A stretch of 64,000 nt of DNA from Mycobacterium sp. 852014-50255_SCH5639931 (GCF_001665605.1 NZ_LZSV01000009.1:19708-83707), one strand, 5' to 3'; counted from the first letter of the stretch, positions 42,453-52,250 are shown. Numbers and translations: made by a program. Notes: generated by a model not told the origin, from the sequence alone.

Positions 42453-43667
42453 ATGTCAGAGCTGTTTGACGCACTCGAAGACTTCGCTGCATTTGACGAC
42501 GTCGTATCCGGCGATGTCCGTGACCCCTACCCGGAGTTGGCCAAACAGCGTCACGAAACTCCGATCCAACGGATCGAAACGTCGATGCTGCCCGGCGAGG
42601 AAGGCAAACCCGTCTTCATCGTTTACCGTCACGAGGACATCCAGACGATGCTGCGCGACGACGAAACCTTCTCCTCCCGCGCCGTGATTCAGATCTTCGG
42701 CGACGTCCTCGGCCATGGCGTGATGCTGGGTATGGATGAACCAATCCACGGCCGGCTGCGCTCGCTAGTGACCAAAGCCTTCACCCAAAAAGCCCTAGCT
42801 CGTTGGGAAGACGAGATCGTGGGCCGCATCGGCAATGAGCTGATCGACGGATTCGCCGCCGACGGGGTCACCGATCTGGTGAAAACGTTCACGTTCCCTT
42901 ATCCAAGTCGCATCATCGCCGCACTTCTCGGCCTGCCGGAGAAGGACTTTCCGCAGTTCCAGCGCTGGTCGATCTCCATGCTGAGCTATACGGTCTACCC
43001 CGAACGCGGTCTCGCGGCGTCGAAGGCGCTCGTCGACTACTTCACCCCGATCCTGGAGGCGCGTCGGGCGGAGCCCCGCGAGGACCTGATCAGCAGCCTG
43101 GCGGCCGCCGAAATCGACGGACAAAAACTCGAGGACGAAGACATCTACTCTTTCATCCGGCTACTTCTTCCGGCCGGCGTGGAAACTACGTACCGCTCCC
43201 TGGGCACCTTGCTGTTCGCGCTTCTCACCCATCCTGACCAACTCGATGCCATCCGCGCCGACCGGTCACTGATACCTCAAGCGATCGAAGAAGCCGTGCG
43301 CTGGGACGCGCCCCTGCTCAACATCACTCGCGTCGCCACGCGCGACACCGAATTGGCCGGAGTGCCTATCCCTCAAGGATCGTCGGTCATGCCGATGCTC
43401 GGCGCGGCCAACCGCCAAGAAGATCGGTATGCCAACCCCGACCAGTTCGACATCTTCCGGCAAGCGAAAGTTCCCATCAGCTGGGGTTATGGAGTCCACG
43501 TATGCCTGGGCATGCACCTTGCTCGACTAGAAATGCGCACTGCCATCAACCTGTTGCTGGACCGCCTACCCAACCTCCGCCTCGACCCTGACGGCCACGA
43601 CCCGCACATCCGCGGCATGGTCTTCCGCTCACCATCGTCGCTGCCGGTGTCGTTCGACCCGGCCTGA
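42453..43667 (+). CDS. Cytochrome P450
   Basis: 404 residues, complete. I-helix LLLPAGVETTYRSL, ExxR in EEAVRWDAP and heme loop WGYGVHVCLGMHLAR, where the usual Phe at the first position is Trp. It starts 10 bp after the deleted aldehyde dehydrogenase, with TAGGAG, and probably ends or continues the transcript from 38.8 kb. Redox partner not in the immediate neighbourhood. Confidence 0.92.
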   Translation: MSELFDALEDFAAFDDVVSGDVRDPYPELAKQRHETPIQRIETSMLPGEEGKPVFIVYRHEDIQTMLRDDETFSSRAVIQIFGDVLGHGVMLGMDEPIHGRLRSLVTKAFTQKALARWEDEIVGRIGNELIDGFAADGVTDLVKTFTFPYPSRIIAALLGLPEKDFPQFQRWSISMLSYTVYPERGLAASKALVDYFTPILEARRAEPREDLISSLAAAEIDGQKLEDEDIYSFIRLLLPAGVETTYRSLGTLLFALLTHPDQLDAIRADRSLIPQAIEEAVRWDAPLLNITRVATRDTELAGVPIPQGSSVMPMLGAANRQEDRYANPDQFDIFRQAKVPISWGYGVHVCLGMHLARLEMRTAINLLLDRLPNLRLDPDGHDPHIRGMVFRSPSSLPVSFDPA

Positions 43668-43758
43668 GAGTTTGGTGACTCCGCGCGGTGCGGGCGAGTG
43701 AGTCTCACTGCGGGCTGATCGCCGGCTTATGTTCATTGAGAGGAATGAGAAGAAGCGC

Positions 43759-45027
43759 ATGACAGATTTCGACGCGGTTGACTTTTTCACCGATCAATCG
43801 CTGGTGTCCGACCCGTACCATTACTTCGACCATCTGCGATCGAAATGTCCAGTCGCCCAGGCGACCCCATTCAACGTGATGGCAATTACCGGATACGACG
43901 AAGCTGTTGCGGTCTACAAGGACCCTGCCTTCTTCTCGTCGTGCAACTCTCTGGCGGGCCCGTTCTCCGGTTTCCCCTTCGGTCCCGATGGGGCCGACGA
44001 CGTCTCCGATCTGATCGAGGAGCATCGCCATGTTGCCCCCATGGCAGAGCACATCTCGAATCAAGACCCGCCGCTGCACACTCGGACCAGAAGTTTGATG
44101 AACAGGTTGATCACTCCGAAGCGCCTGAAAGAGAACGAGGAGTTCATGTGGCGGCTGGCGGACCAGCAGTTAGACACCTTCCTCGGGCGAGGTAGTTGCG
44201 AGTTCCTGGCAGATTACGCAAAACCCTTTTCCCTGCTTGTGATCGCTGATCTTCTGGGTGTCCCTCAAGAAGATCATGAGGAGTTCAAAGCACAATTCAG
44301 TACCCAGGTTGCGGGCGAGCTCGGGGAGGGAACAACAGCGCACAACCCCTTGCAATGGCTCAACGAGAAGTTCTACGCCTATATCGAAGACCGCAGGCGC
44401 TCGCCGCGCGGTGATGTATTGACTGAGTTGGCCCAGGCAAAGTACGAAGATGAGTCGACGCCCGAGATCGAGGACGTCATGAACTTGTCGACCTTCCTCT
44501 TCGCCGCAGGGACGGAGACCACTACCAAACTCGTCAGCGCGGCGGTACGTGTCATCGGTGAGAACCCGGAACTCCAAGCGTCGCTTCGGGAGGACCGAAC
44601 CAAGATTACGGCATTTCTCGAAGAAACGTTGCGCATGGAAAGCCCTGTCAAAGCTCACTTCAGACTGGCGCGCAAAACGACCACGGTCGGCGGAGTGGAG
44701 GTGCCCGCGGGGACAACGGTCATGCTGCTGCCCGGAGCATGTAACCGCGACGAACGGAAGTTCAAATCTCCTAATACTTTTGACGCCGATCGTCCGAATG
44801 TACGCGAACAGATTGCCTTCATCCGCGGCGTCCACTCGTGCCCAGGTGCTCCGCTGGCGAGGGCGGAGGGCCGGATTTCGATGAACAGAGTGCTGGACCG
44901 CATGGCGGATATCGCGATTTCGGACGCACACCACGGCCCGGCGAACCAGCGCCACTACGAGTATGAGCCGACCTTCATCCTGCGCGGCTTACGTGAACTG
45001 CACCTGACCTTCACCCCCGTCGGCTGA
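43759..45027 (+). CDS. Cytochrome P450
   Basis: 422 residues from ATG 43759, after GAGAAGAAG; GTG or TTG starts up to 43729 are less likely. I-helix LFAAGTETTTKLV, ExxR in EETLRMES, heme loop IRGVHSCPGAPLAR with Cys present. It is followed after 12 bp by an epimerase-type gene, with which it is likely co-transcribed. Divergent from the other P450s of the window in the F-G region. Confidence 0.92.
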   Translation: MTDFDAVDFFTDQSLVSDPYHYFDHLRSKCPVAQATPFNVMAITGYDEAVAVYKDPAFFSSCNSLAGPFSGFPFGPDGADDVSDLIEEHRHVAPMAEHISNQDPPLHTRTRSLMNRLITPKRLKENEEFMWRLADQQLDTFLGRGSCEFLADYAKPFSLLVIADLLGVPQEDHEEFKAQFSTQVAGELGEGTTAHNPLQWLNEKFYAYIEDRRRSPRGDVLTELAQAKYEDESTPEIEDVMNLSTFLFAAGTETTTKLVSAAVRVIGENPELQASLREDRTKITAFLEETLRMESPVKAHFRLARKTTTVGGVEVPAGTTVMLLPGACNRDERKFKSPNTFDADRPNVREQIAFIRGVHSCPGAPLARAEGRISMNRVLDRMADIAISDAHHGPANQRHYEYEPTFILRGLRELHLTFTPVG

Positions 45028-45039
45028 ATCGGGAGACCC

Positions 45040-46113
45040 ATGTCGAACACCGTTCTCGTTACCGGCGGCTTAGGCCTGGTGGGCTCGGAAACCGTGCGGA
45101 GACTGGCCGAACTCGGCGGCCGCCGTGTGGTGGCCACGGACCTCGACACGCCGGCCAACCGGAAGGCGGCCGCGAAACTTCCTAGCGGCGTTGAGTTCCG
45201 GGGAGCCGACCTCACCGATTCCGCGCAAGTTCAGCGCCTTGTGGCGGAGACCGCCCCTGATGCAATCGTCCATCTCGCAGCGGTGATTGCACCGGCGATC
45301 TACCCGATACCGAAGGTCGGACGACGGGTGAACGTGGACGGCACCGCAAATCTGGTTCGCATCGTCGAGGGGCTACCGAAGCAACCGCGGTTCGTCCACG
45401 CGTCGAGCATCACCGTGATGGGCCCCCGCAATCCGCACCGCACGACTCCCCCCTTGCGGGCCGAGGAGCCGATGCGTCCCTACGACGTCTACAGCGGCCA
45501 GAAGTCCGAGGCCGAGCAGCTTGTGCGGGGGTCCACCCTGGAATGGGTGGTCCTGCGACTCGGGGCCGTACTCAGCCCCGATCTAGGGGCACTGCCAGTC
45601 ACCGCCGATGCGATGTACTTTCAAGCCGCACTGCCCAGTGACGGTCGGGTGCAGACAGTGGATGTTCGCGACGTCGCCTGGGCGTTTGCCGCGGCAACCA
45701 CCGCCGACGTCGCTCGCGAGATCCTGCTCATAGGCGGCGACGATTCCCATCGACTGACCTATGCCGAAGTCACCGCGGGTCTCGTGGCGGCTCTGGGCCT
45801 GCCGGGCGCCATGCCACCTGGCCGCCCCGGCGATCCGGACAGCGACGACGACTGGTTCGTAACCGACTGGATGGACACCACCCGTGCCCAAGAGGCGTTG
45901 CAGTTCCAGCATCATTCGTGGTCCGACCTGCGGGCCGAGTTGGCTAAGAAGTACCGCTTGTTGCACTACCCGGGTCGGCTCATCGCCCCGATCGTGCGAC
46001 TCGCCATGGCGCGACGCTCGCCGTATCGAAATGCCCCGGGTCACTACGCTGACCCGTGGGGTGCGATACGCGCCAAGTTAGGCGAGCCGGCATGGGATCG
46101 GCCTCAAGCGTGA
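45040..46113 (+). CDS. NAD-dependent epimerase/dehydratase (extended SDR)
   Basis: 357 residues. VTGGLGLVGSETVRRL is the Rossmann loop; LAAVIAPAIYPIPK and the active site SSITVMG with YDVYSGQKSEAE (Tyr, Lys) follow. Relatives act on sugar nucleotides or on 3-beta-hydroxysteroids; the presence of P450s argues for the second type here, but this is inference. The final 80 residues are basic (MARRSPYRNAPGHY). Confidence 0.85.
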   Translation: MSNTVLVTGGLGLVGSETVRRLAELGGRRVVATDLDTPANRKAAAKLPSGVEFRGADLTDSAQVQRLVAETAPDAIVHLAAVIAPAIYPIPKVGRRVNVDGTANLVRIVEGLPKQPRFVHASSITVMGPRNPHRTTPPLRAEEPMRPYDVYSGQKSEAEQLVRGSTLEWVVLRLGAVLSPDLGALPVTADAMYFQAALPSDGRVQTVDVRDVAWAFAAATTADVAREILLIGGDDSHRLTYAEVTAGLVAALGLPGAMPPGRPGDPDSDDDWFVTDWMDTTRAQEALQFQHHSWSDLRAELAKKYRLLHYPGRLIAPIVRLAMARRSPYRNAPGHYADPWGAIRAKLGEPAWDRPQA

Positions 46114-46168
46114 TACCGAAGCGCCCCAGAGCTTGAAAGAAGCCGCACGTCGTGGGGAAAGGACGTTT

Positions 46169-46564
46169 ATGCGAGTGCCCCGTGCTGTCGCAGAATTCCA
46201 TCGTCGTGTCACCAATCCTGTGGCTCGCTCGCTGACGCCGTGGCTTCCATGCTTGGGGACTCTCGAGCACATCGGACGTAAGTCAGGTAGGCGATATCGA
46301 ACGCCCCTCTTAGTTTTCAAGACCCAGAACGGCTTCGCCATCCTGATCGGGTACGGGCTCGAATCGGACTGGCTCAAGAACGTACTGGCCGGCGGGCCGG
46401 TAGTGCTGCACAAGTGGGGCAAAGCTGTCGCGTTGGCCAGTCCCCGGATCGTAAGCAAGGCCGAGGCCGCACCACTCATCACGCCGGCGCCCCGGCTGTT
46501 CTACCGATTGTTCCCCTACAACGAAGCAGCGTTGGTGTTGACGAAAACCGCGCAGACGCGGTGA
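46169..46564 (+). CDS. F420-type nitroreductase-like (DUF385) oxidoreductase, second copy
   Basis: 131 residues from ATG 46169, after GGAAAGGA. Close paralog of 6555-6950, with the same MRVPRAVA start and LEHIGRKSGRRYRTPLLVF core. Upstream DNA of the two is not alike, so each has its own control. It would use F420 in a redox reaction on an unknown substrate. The 254 bp after it hold only the motif at 46769. Confidence 0.82.
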   Translation: MRVPRAVAEFHRRVTNPVARSLTPWLPCLGTLEHIGRKSGRRYRTPLLVFKTQNGFAILIGYGLESDWLKNVLAGGPVVLHKWGKAVALASPRIVSKAEAAPLITPAPRLFYRLFPYNEAALVLTKTAQTR

Positions 46565-46768
46565 CGTCCTCAACGCCGCGATTCGATTGCCGTTTCGGAC
46601 GCAATCGGGTTCAGCCTTGTGTGCCGGCTCAAGGGGGAGCTGGTCGAACGGAAGCGTATTTTCCGCAAGGCTACGCATCAGAACCGACGAAATACGCCCG
46701 ACGAGCTCAAACTTTCGGCCTAAGAACGCTTTTGAGTTGCTCTGAGCGGGCCGGCAGTATAGGGTCGG

Positions 46769-46781
46769 AACAAATATTTGG
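46769..46781 (+). promoter_or_regulatory. AACAAATATTTGG motif before the SDR at 46819
   Basis: Contains the 10-bp palindrome CAAATATTTG, 38 bp upstream of GTG 46819. Fourth member of the motif group at 36030, 37830 and 38800. Confidence 0.45.
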
Positions 46782-46818
46782 GCATAGCGGAAAGCTCAAA
46801 CCAGCGTGAGGAGTTCGG

Positions 46819-47700
46819 GTGCGGGGTCGTCTGGAAGGAAAAGTCGCATTCATCACGGGAGCGGCTCGTGGCCAAGGGCGCGCCCACGCGGTCGCGATGG
46901 CGAAAGAGGGAGCGGACATCATCGCCGTCGACATCTGCCGCGACATTCCCTCTAACCCATATCCTTTAGCCGCACCCGACGATCTAGCGGAAACTGAGCG
47001 ATCGGTGAAGGAAGTGGGGCGACGAGTCGTTGCGCGGATCAGCGATGTGCGGGAGCGCCACGAACTACGGGAGGCGGTTGAAGCCGGGCTTGTAGCGTTC
47101 GACCACATCGACATCGTCGTTGCGAACGCCGGCATCCTTCCGATGTCCATGGGACGTCCTCACGATGCGATGTCTTTCATCGACGCAAGTGACGTTGACC
47201 TTCTAGGTGTGATGAACACCGTCGCAGTGACGGTTCCGCATCTGACCGATGGCGCTTCGGTAATCATCACCGGGTCGACCGCGGGCATGATCAGCGGCAC
47301 CACCGACAACCCGAACATGGGTCCCGGCGGGAGAGGTTACGGCTGGAGCAAGCGGGTCCTCATCGGGTACGTCGAAGAGATGTCGTTGGCGCTGGCAAGC
47401 CGGATGATTCGAGTCAATGCGATCCATCCCACCAACTGCAACACGCATCTCTTGCAGAATGACGGCATGTACAGCATGTTCCGTCCCGATCTCACGCAGC
47501 AGGGTAAACAGCCCAGTCGCGAGGATGCCGAACCGCTGTTCACTCTTTTCCAAGCCATGCCGATTCCGTACATCGAGCCAGACGATATGGCCAACTTAGG
47601 TGTTTTCCTTGCCAGCGATGAGAGCCGTTACATCACCGGACAGCAAATCCGGGTCGACGGCGGCTCATTGCTGAAGTGGCCCAACGGTCCTGGAGGCTGA
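46819..47700 (+). CDS. Mycofactocin-coupled SDR oxidoreductase
   Basis: 293 residues from GTG 46819 (GTGAGGAG before). TGAARGQGRAHAVAMAKEGA, the VDICRDI segment with the family insert (PLAAPDDLAETERSVKEVG), VANAGILPMS, and an active site with ITGSTAGM and YGWSKR. As with the SDR at 16664, the bound cofactor needs mycofactocin for re-oxidation. The alcohol may come from the neighbouring P450s. Confidence 0.88.
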   Translation: MRGRLEGKVAFITGAARGQGRAHAVAMAKEGADIIAVDICRDIPSNPYPLAAPDDLAETERSVKEVGRRVVARISDVRERHELREAVEAGLVAFDHIDIVVANAGILPMSMGRPHDAMSFIDASDVDLLGVMNTVAVTVPHLTDGASVIITGSTAGMISGTTDNPNMGPGGRGYGWSKRVLIGYVEEMSLALASRMIRVNAIHPTNCNTHLLQNDGMYSMFRPDLTQQGKQPSREDAEPLFTLFQAMPIPYIEPDDMANLGVFLASDESRYITGQQIRVDGGSLLKWPNGPGG

Positions 47701-47766
47701 CCCGTCCGCCTAGACCGCTGTCTAGCTCGGTCACCGCCGCAAGGCGCGCATCCTCGGCGAGCCCGG

Positions 47767-47784
47767 TTATCGAGTGCTACTTGA
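47767..47784 (+). promoter_or_regulatory. Putative operator, site C (P450 at 47998)
   Basis: TTATCGAGTGCTACTTGA in the 297-bp gap before the P450. The gap is similar to that before the P450 at 13395 over its last 150 bp. No gene is seen in it. Confidence 0.6.
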
Positions 47785-47997
47785 CTCGATGGCGGCCTAC
47801 GACTTACTGTGCTGGCAAAGTAACTTTCGGCGTGTGCGAGAGATCCGAAGGCCCGGGCAGATGGCACAGGGACGGTGGCACGATTGCGGTGTAGCGGAAC
47901 TCTGGACGGCCCGTCGTCCGGTCCTGTCTGCCCAGGCTGATCGTCGGCGTTGCGTCGATCTAGGCATGCCGGCGCGCAGGTGCGGAGAGGACTATCC

Positions 47998-49224
47998 ATG
48001 GTGAGCAGATCGTCGGAGGAACACGCCCGGAATTTCGATCTTCGTCACGAAGATTTCAACGACCAAGAATTCCTGTACGAGGTCTACGCAGTGATGCGGG
48101 AGAACGGACCCTTCAGTCACCAGGATGTCCCCTTTCTGGGCCCTACACCGGGGGGCGCGTGGGTCGCCACGCGCTACGACGAGTGTTATGAGATCTTGCG
48201 TAATTGGCGCAGCTTCTCCAGCAAGCCCGCTGGGATGGAACGCAACCCGACGTCGTTTGGCGACATCGTGATCAACTTGGATCCGCCACGGCAGCAGCAG
48301 CTTCGCAAAGTTCTCAACCCATATTTTTCTCCGGGCCGGATGAAGGAGTTGGAGCCCCAGGTGCGCGCGATCACCGATGGGTTGATCGACAACTTCATCG
48401 AATCGGGCCGCGGGGACCTCGCAGACGTCGCATGGCAGCAACCCGGGATCGTGTTCTTCCGGCATCTGCTCGGCATGCCCGTTGAGGACGTGCCGCTCTA
48501 CATCGAGGCAGCCGACCTCGCGATCAATGGTGAGAGCGAAGAGGTCCGAATCGGTTCGATGACGAATCTCTACCTTCGCGTACGCGAGGAGATCGACAAA
48601 CGTCGTAGTGAACCGCCGCGTGACGACCTCATCGATGTCTTACTCGCCGCCGAGATCGACGGCGAGAAGTTGAGCTTCGACGACGTTGTCGCGAATGCGC
48701 TTCTGCTGGTGCAAGCTGGGCTCGAAACAACTTCTAGTGCAATGTCATTCGCCTTCTTCTACCTGGGCGCCCATGCTTCGGAGCGCGACCGACTTGTGCG
48801 CGAATCCGAGTTGATGCCGACAGCGGTTGAGGAATTCATCCGGTTCGCCGGCTCGGTTCACGGACTGCATCGCTCAGTCGCGGCAGACGTTGAACTGAGC
48901 GGCCAGAGATTCTGTCCGGGTGAGACGGTCGTGGTGAACTATGCGGCGGCCAACCGCGACCCGCGCGAGTTCGACGAGCCGAATAAGTGCATTCTCGACC
49001 GGCAGACGAACCGCCACCTTGGGTTCGGAGCCGGCGTCCACCGCTGTCTCGGCTCCAATCTCGCCCGACTCGAGTTTCGGGTGGGCGTCGAACAGACTCT
49101 GAAGCGGATACCCGACTACGCCATCCCGCCTGGGGCGAAAGTTGATTTTCACGGGAACTCGGTCACTCGGGGCTACCGGGCCCTGCCCGTCGTCTTCACG
49201 CCTGGTCCTCGCGTCGGCCAGTGA
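47998..49224 (+). CDS. Cytochrome P450, copy 2 of the paralogous pair
   Basis: 408 residues from ATG 47998. I-helix LVQAGLETTSSAM, ExxR in EEFIRFAG, heme loop FGAGVHRCLGSNLAR, each nearly the same as in the gene at 13395. Substitutions are spread through the protein, so the duplication is not recent, yet upstream DNA is kept. The two may differ in substrate range under one regulator. Confidence 0.93.
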   Translation: MVSRSSEEHARNFDLRHEDFNDQEFLYEVYAVMRENGPFSHQDVPFLGPTPGGAWVATRYDECYEILRNWRSFSSKPAGMERNPTSFGDIVINLDPPRQQQLRKVLNPYFSPGRMKELEPQVRAITDGLIDNFIESGRGDLADVAWQQPGIVFFRHLLGMPVEDVPLYIEAADLAINGESEEVRIGSMTNLYLRVREEIDKRRSEPPRDDLIDVLLAAEIDGEKLSFDDVVANALLLVQAGLETTSSAMSFAFFYLGAHASERDRLVRESELMPTAVEEFIRFAGSVHGLHRSVAADVELSGQRFCPGETVVVNYAAANRDPREFDEPNKCILDRQTNRHLGFGAGVHRCLGSNLARLEFRVGVEQTLKRIPDYAIPPGAKVDFHGNSVTRGYRALPVVFTPGPRVGQ

Positions 49225-49294
49225 GGGGCGGGCAATCGCTCATATCACCGCGCAGCCAACGCAATAGCGCATCGTCAAGTGACGCGCCCTCAAC

Positions 49295-49312
49295 TTATCA
49301 AGTGCTACTTGA
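49295..49312 (+). promoter_or_regulatory. Putative operator, site D (amidohydrolase operon)
   Basis: TTATCAAGTGCTACTTGA holds the perfect inverted repeat TCAAGT-GCT-ACTTGA, 118 bp upstream of GTG 49430. It is the most symmetric of the four sites. Confidence 0.65.
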
Positions 49313-49429
49313 CAGCCTGCCGAAGCCGCTTCTAGCATCAGGTCAGCCGGTATTCGGTATCCGTCTTGCGCGAAGCCGCCCCTTTTGCTCGCCCCCGATG
49401 AACCGGTTCGGTGAATCAGGGAGGAACTC

Positions 49430-50635
49430 GTGGACAAGCAAGATCTTCAATGGATGATCTCCGTCGATGACCACATCATCGAGCCACCGAACCTATGGGT
49501 CGACCGCGCGTCGGCCGCCGACCGCGATCGAGTGCCCCGCGTCGAGCGCATCGACGGCGTCGATACGTGGATCTACGACCAAGCGCGCGCGTCGGTGATG
49601 GGCATCTTGGTCGCGGCCCACCAAAGGCCGCCTGAGTACTCCCCGCTGCCAGTGAATTACGACGAGATGCCTCGCGCGTACTTCGACCCGGTGGCCCGCA
49701 TCCCTGACATGGACGAGGATCATGTGATCGCGGGATTGAACTTTCCGTTCTTCCCTCGGTTCTGTGGTCAGATGTTCGCCCACCTCGGTGACCGCGAACT
49801 AGGTCTCAAGTGCGTGCGGGCGTACAACGACTTCGTCATCGATGAGTGGTGCGCGGCGGCGCCCGGTCGCTACATCCCGATGATCATCATTCCGTTGTGG
49901 GATACCCGCTTGGCCGTCGAGGAGACGCTACGGTGCGCCGGCAAGGGCGCCAAAGCCATTGCCTTCTCGGAGAATCTGCACCCGTTGGGATTTCCGTCCA
50001 TCCACTCGGGGGCATGGGACGATTTCTTCGCGGTGGTGAACGAGACGAACATGCCGCTGTGCACGCACATCGGATCGTCCTCGGTCAGTCCCACCACGTC
50101 GCCTGACGCACCTTTCGGGGTTCAGGCGGTCAACATCAACCTCAATCTGGCGAACTCAACTACGGATTGGCTGTTCTCGGGCAAGCTGCAGAAGTACCCC
50201 GACCTGAAGATCGTGCTGGCCGAGGGCGGCATCGGCTGGATCCCCTACCTCATCGAGCGTGCAGAACATGTCGCCGCCGACTACCAGTACCTGCGCGCCA
50301 ACAACTGGGCGGTTGATCCGGCCACGATGCGCTTGACACCCGTACCCACCGACCCCGACATATTCCCGGAGTCACCGCGTCGGCTCTTCCGCGAACACAT
50401 GTACGGCTGCTTCATCGAGGACGACTTCGGGGCGGCGAATTTGGACTCCATCGGTGTCGACAATGTGATGATCGAAACGGATTATCCGCATACCGACAGC
50501 CTCTGGCCCAACTCCCTTCAGGCCGCTCACAAGGCACTCGACGGCCGTTCCGACCTTGACAAGTACAAGGTGCTGCAGGGTAATGCGCGCCGGGTCTTCG
50601 ACTTCGAGCCCGCCCCGTATCCGACGCTGACGTAG
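49430..50635 (+). CDS. Amidohydrolase-family (decarboxylase-like) metal enzyme
   Basis: 401 residues from GTG 49430 after GGGAGGAA. Metal-binding start SVDDHIIEP, a His in LCTHIGSS, EGGIGWIPYLIERAEH and the final Asp in METDYPHTDS follow the amidohydrolase_2 (PF04909) pattern. Enzymes of this type hydrolyse or decarboxylate ring compounds; in actinobacterial catabolic clusters they often accompany P450s and CoA-transferases. First gene of a run with aldehyde dehydrogenase and CoA-transferase. Confidence 0.88.
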   Translation: MDKQDLQWMISVDDHIIEPPNLWVDRASAADRDRVPRVERIDGVDTWIYDQARASVMGILVAAHQRPPEYSPLPVNYDEMPRAYFDPVARIPDMDEDHVIAGLNFPFFPRFCGQMFAHLGDRELGLKCVRAYNDFVIDEWCAAAPGRYIPMIIIPLWDTRLAVEETLRCAGKGAKAIAFSENLHPLGFPSIHSGAWDDFFAVVNETNMPLCTHIGSSSVSPTTSPDAPFGVQAVNINLNLANSTTDWLFSGKLQKYPDLKIVLAEGGIGWIPYLIERAEHVAADYQYLRANNWAVDPATMRLTPVPTDPDIFPESPRRLFREHMYGCFIEDDFGAANLDSIGVDNVMIETDYPHTDSLWPNSLQAAHKALDGRSDLDKYKVLQGNARRVFDFEPAPYPTLT

Positions 50636-50658
50636 TCAACGGCTGACGGATTCGGCTG

Positions 50659-52182
50659 ATGCGGGAGTACCAAAGCTTCATCGACGGCCAGTGGACGAGC
50701 GACAACGCCCTCGGCACCATCGACGTCATCGATCCGTCCAACGAGGAGTTGATCGGCCGAGTCGTCGACGGCGGGCCAAAGCAGGCGGCCATGGCGATCG
50801 AGGCTGCCCGGCGGGCTTTCGACGAAGGGCCGTGGCCGTGGATGTCGGTCCGGGAGCGGGCAAAGATCATCAAGCGGTTCGCTGAGGTTCTCGAAGAGCG
50901 CAAGGCGGAACTTCGAGAGCTAGTCGTCGCCGAGATCGGCTCGACCGGGTTCATCACCGACCTGATTCAGGTTGGCGGTGCCATCGAGGCGGCTCATTAC
51001 TACGGCGAGTTCGTCGAACATGATGTGACGTGGGTGGAGACACCGGGCGGCCCCGTGGTTTCGCCGACTGGCCTGGGCGGCGTGACGGTCGTCCGCGAAC
51101 CGGTCGGGGTGGTCGGGGTCATCACGCCGTTCAACTTTCCGTTCTCGATCAACATCCAAAAGTGCCTGGCCGCCTTGGCCGTCGGCTGCACCGTGGTGCT
51201 GAAGCCCCACCCGTGGACCCCGATGAACGCCTTCGAGCTTGCCAAGGTCGGTCAGGAAGCGGGGCTCCCGCCCGGTGTGTTCAACGTGGTCGTGGGTGGT
51301 GCCGACGTGGGGGAGGAGCTGTGTACCCACCGAGGCGTCGACATGATCGGGTTCACGGGTTCGACGGCCACCGGCCGACGCATCCGTGAACTATCGGCGG
51401 CCACGATGAAACGCGCACAGCTGGAACTCGGCGGCAAAAGCGCGCACATCGTTCTCGACGACGTCGCCGAAAGTGACGTCGCGGGAATCGGTTTCGGGCA
51501 GGTCCTGATGCATGCCGGACAGGCATGCACCGTCACGTCGCGACTTCTCCTGCCCGAGCACCTACTCGAGGCGTATGTCGACGGCCTGAAAGCCATGGCT
51601 CCGATGATCACCGTCGGGGATCCACGTGATCCCGCCACCGTCGTCGGGCCGCTCATCAGGGAGCAGCAGCGTCAACGAGTTGAGTCCTTCGTTACGGCCG
51701 GAGCGGAGGAAGGCGCGCGGTTGGTGGTCGGCGGCAAACGTCCCGAACATCTCGAACGCGGCTTCTACTACGAGCCGACGGCATTTGTCGACTGCCGCAG
51801 CGACATGCGCCTATGCCAGGAAGAGGTGTTCGGGCCTGTACTGGCGGTGATGACCTATCGCTCCGAAGACGACGCCATCCGCATCGCGAACGACTCCATC
51901 TACGGTCTGGCAGGGATGGTGATGACGCGCAACGGCGCAAGGGGTTTCAACGTCGCGAGGCAGGTCCGAACCGGCACCATCATGGTGCAGACTGTCGCAC
52001 CCGGTGCCGACCTCGGCGCCAATCCGGGTGGCGGGCAGGGGCCCGGCTGGTCTTTGCCGGCGCGCGGCATGTTCAACGGCGGCGGGCCGTTCGGCGGTTT
52101 CAAGCAGAGTGGACTCGGCCGAGAGCAGGGGCGCTGGGGTTTCGAGGAATATACCGAGCTGAAATCAATCACCATGATGTAG
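50659..52182 (+). CDS. Aldehyde dehydrogenase
   Basis: 507 residues. Complete family signature: PFNFPFSINIQKCLAALAVG, GFTGSTATGRRIREL, catalytic Glu in LELGGKSAHI, catalytic Cys in HAGQACTVTS, EEVFGPVLAV, and the C-terminal FGGFKQSGLGREQG. It would oxidise an aldehyde to the acid. A Gly- and Pro-rich insert (ADLGANPGGGQGPGWSLPAR) near residue 465 is unusual. Lies 24 bp after the amidohydrolase gene. Confidence 0.93.
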   Translation: MREYQSFIDGQWTSDNALGTIDVIDPSNEELIGRVVDGGPKQAAMAIEAARRAFDEGPWPWMSVRERAKIIKRFAEVLEERKAELRELVVAEIGSTGFITDLIQVGGAIEAAHYYGEFVEHDVTWVETPGGPVVSPTGLGGVTVVREPVGVVGVITPFNFPFSINIQKCLAALAVGCTVVLKPHPWTPMNAFELAKVGQEAGLPPGVFNVVVGGADVGEELCTHRGVDMIGFTGSTATGRRIRELSAATMKRAQLELGGKSAHIVLDDVAESDVAGIGFGQVLMHAGQACTVTSRLLLPEHLLEAYVDGLKAMAPMITVGDPRDPATVVGPLIREQQRQRVESFVTAGAEEGARLVVGGKRPEHLERGFYYEPTAFVDCRSDMRLCQEEVFGPVLAVMTYRSEDDAIRIANDSIYGLAGMVMTRNGARGFNVARQVRTGTIMVQTVAPGADLGANPGGGQGPGWSLPARGMFNGGGPFGGFKQSGLGREQGRWGFEEYTELKSITMM

Positions 52183-52250
52183 CCGTCCCGCACTTCTGAA
52201 GGCGCGGCGCGCCGTGTCGCGTCCGGACTCCGGGCTGGAAAGGTTGCGTT

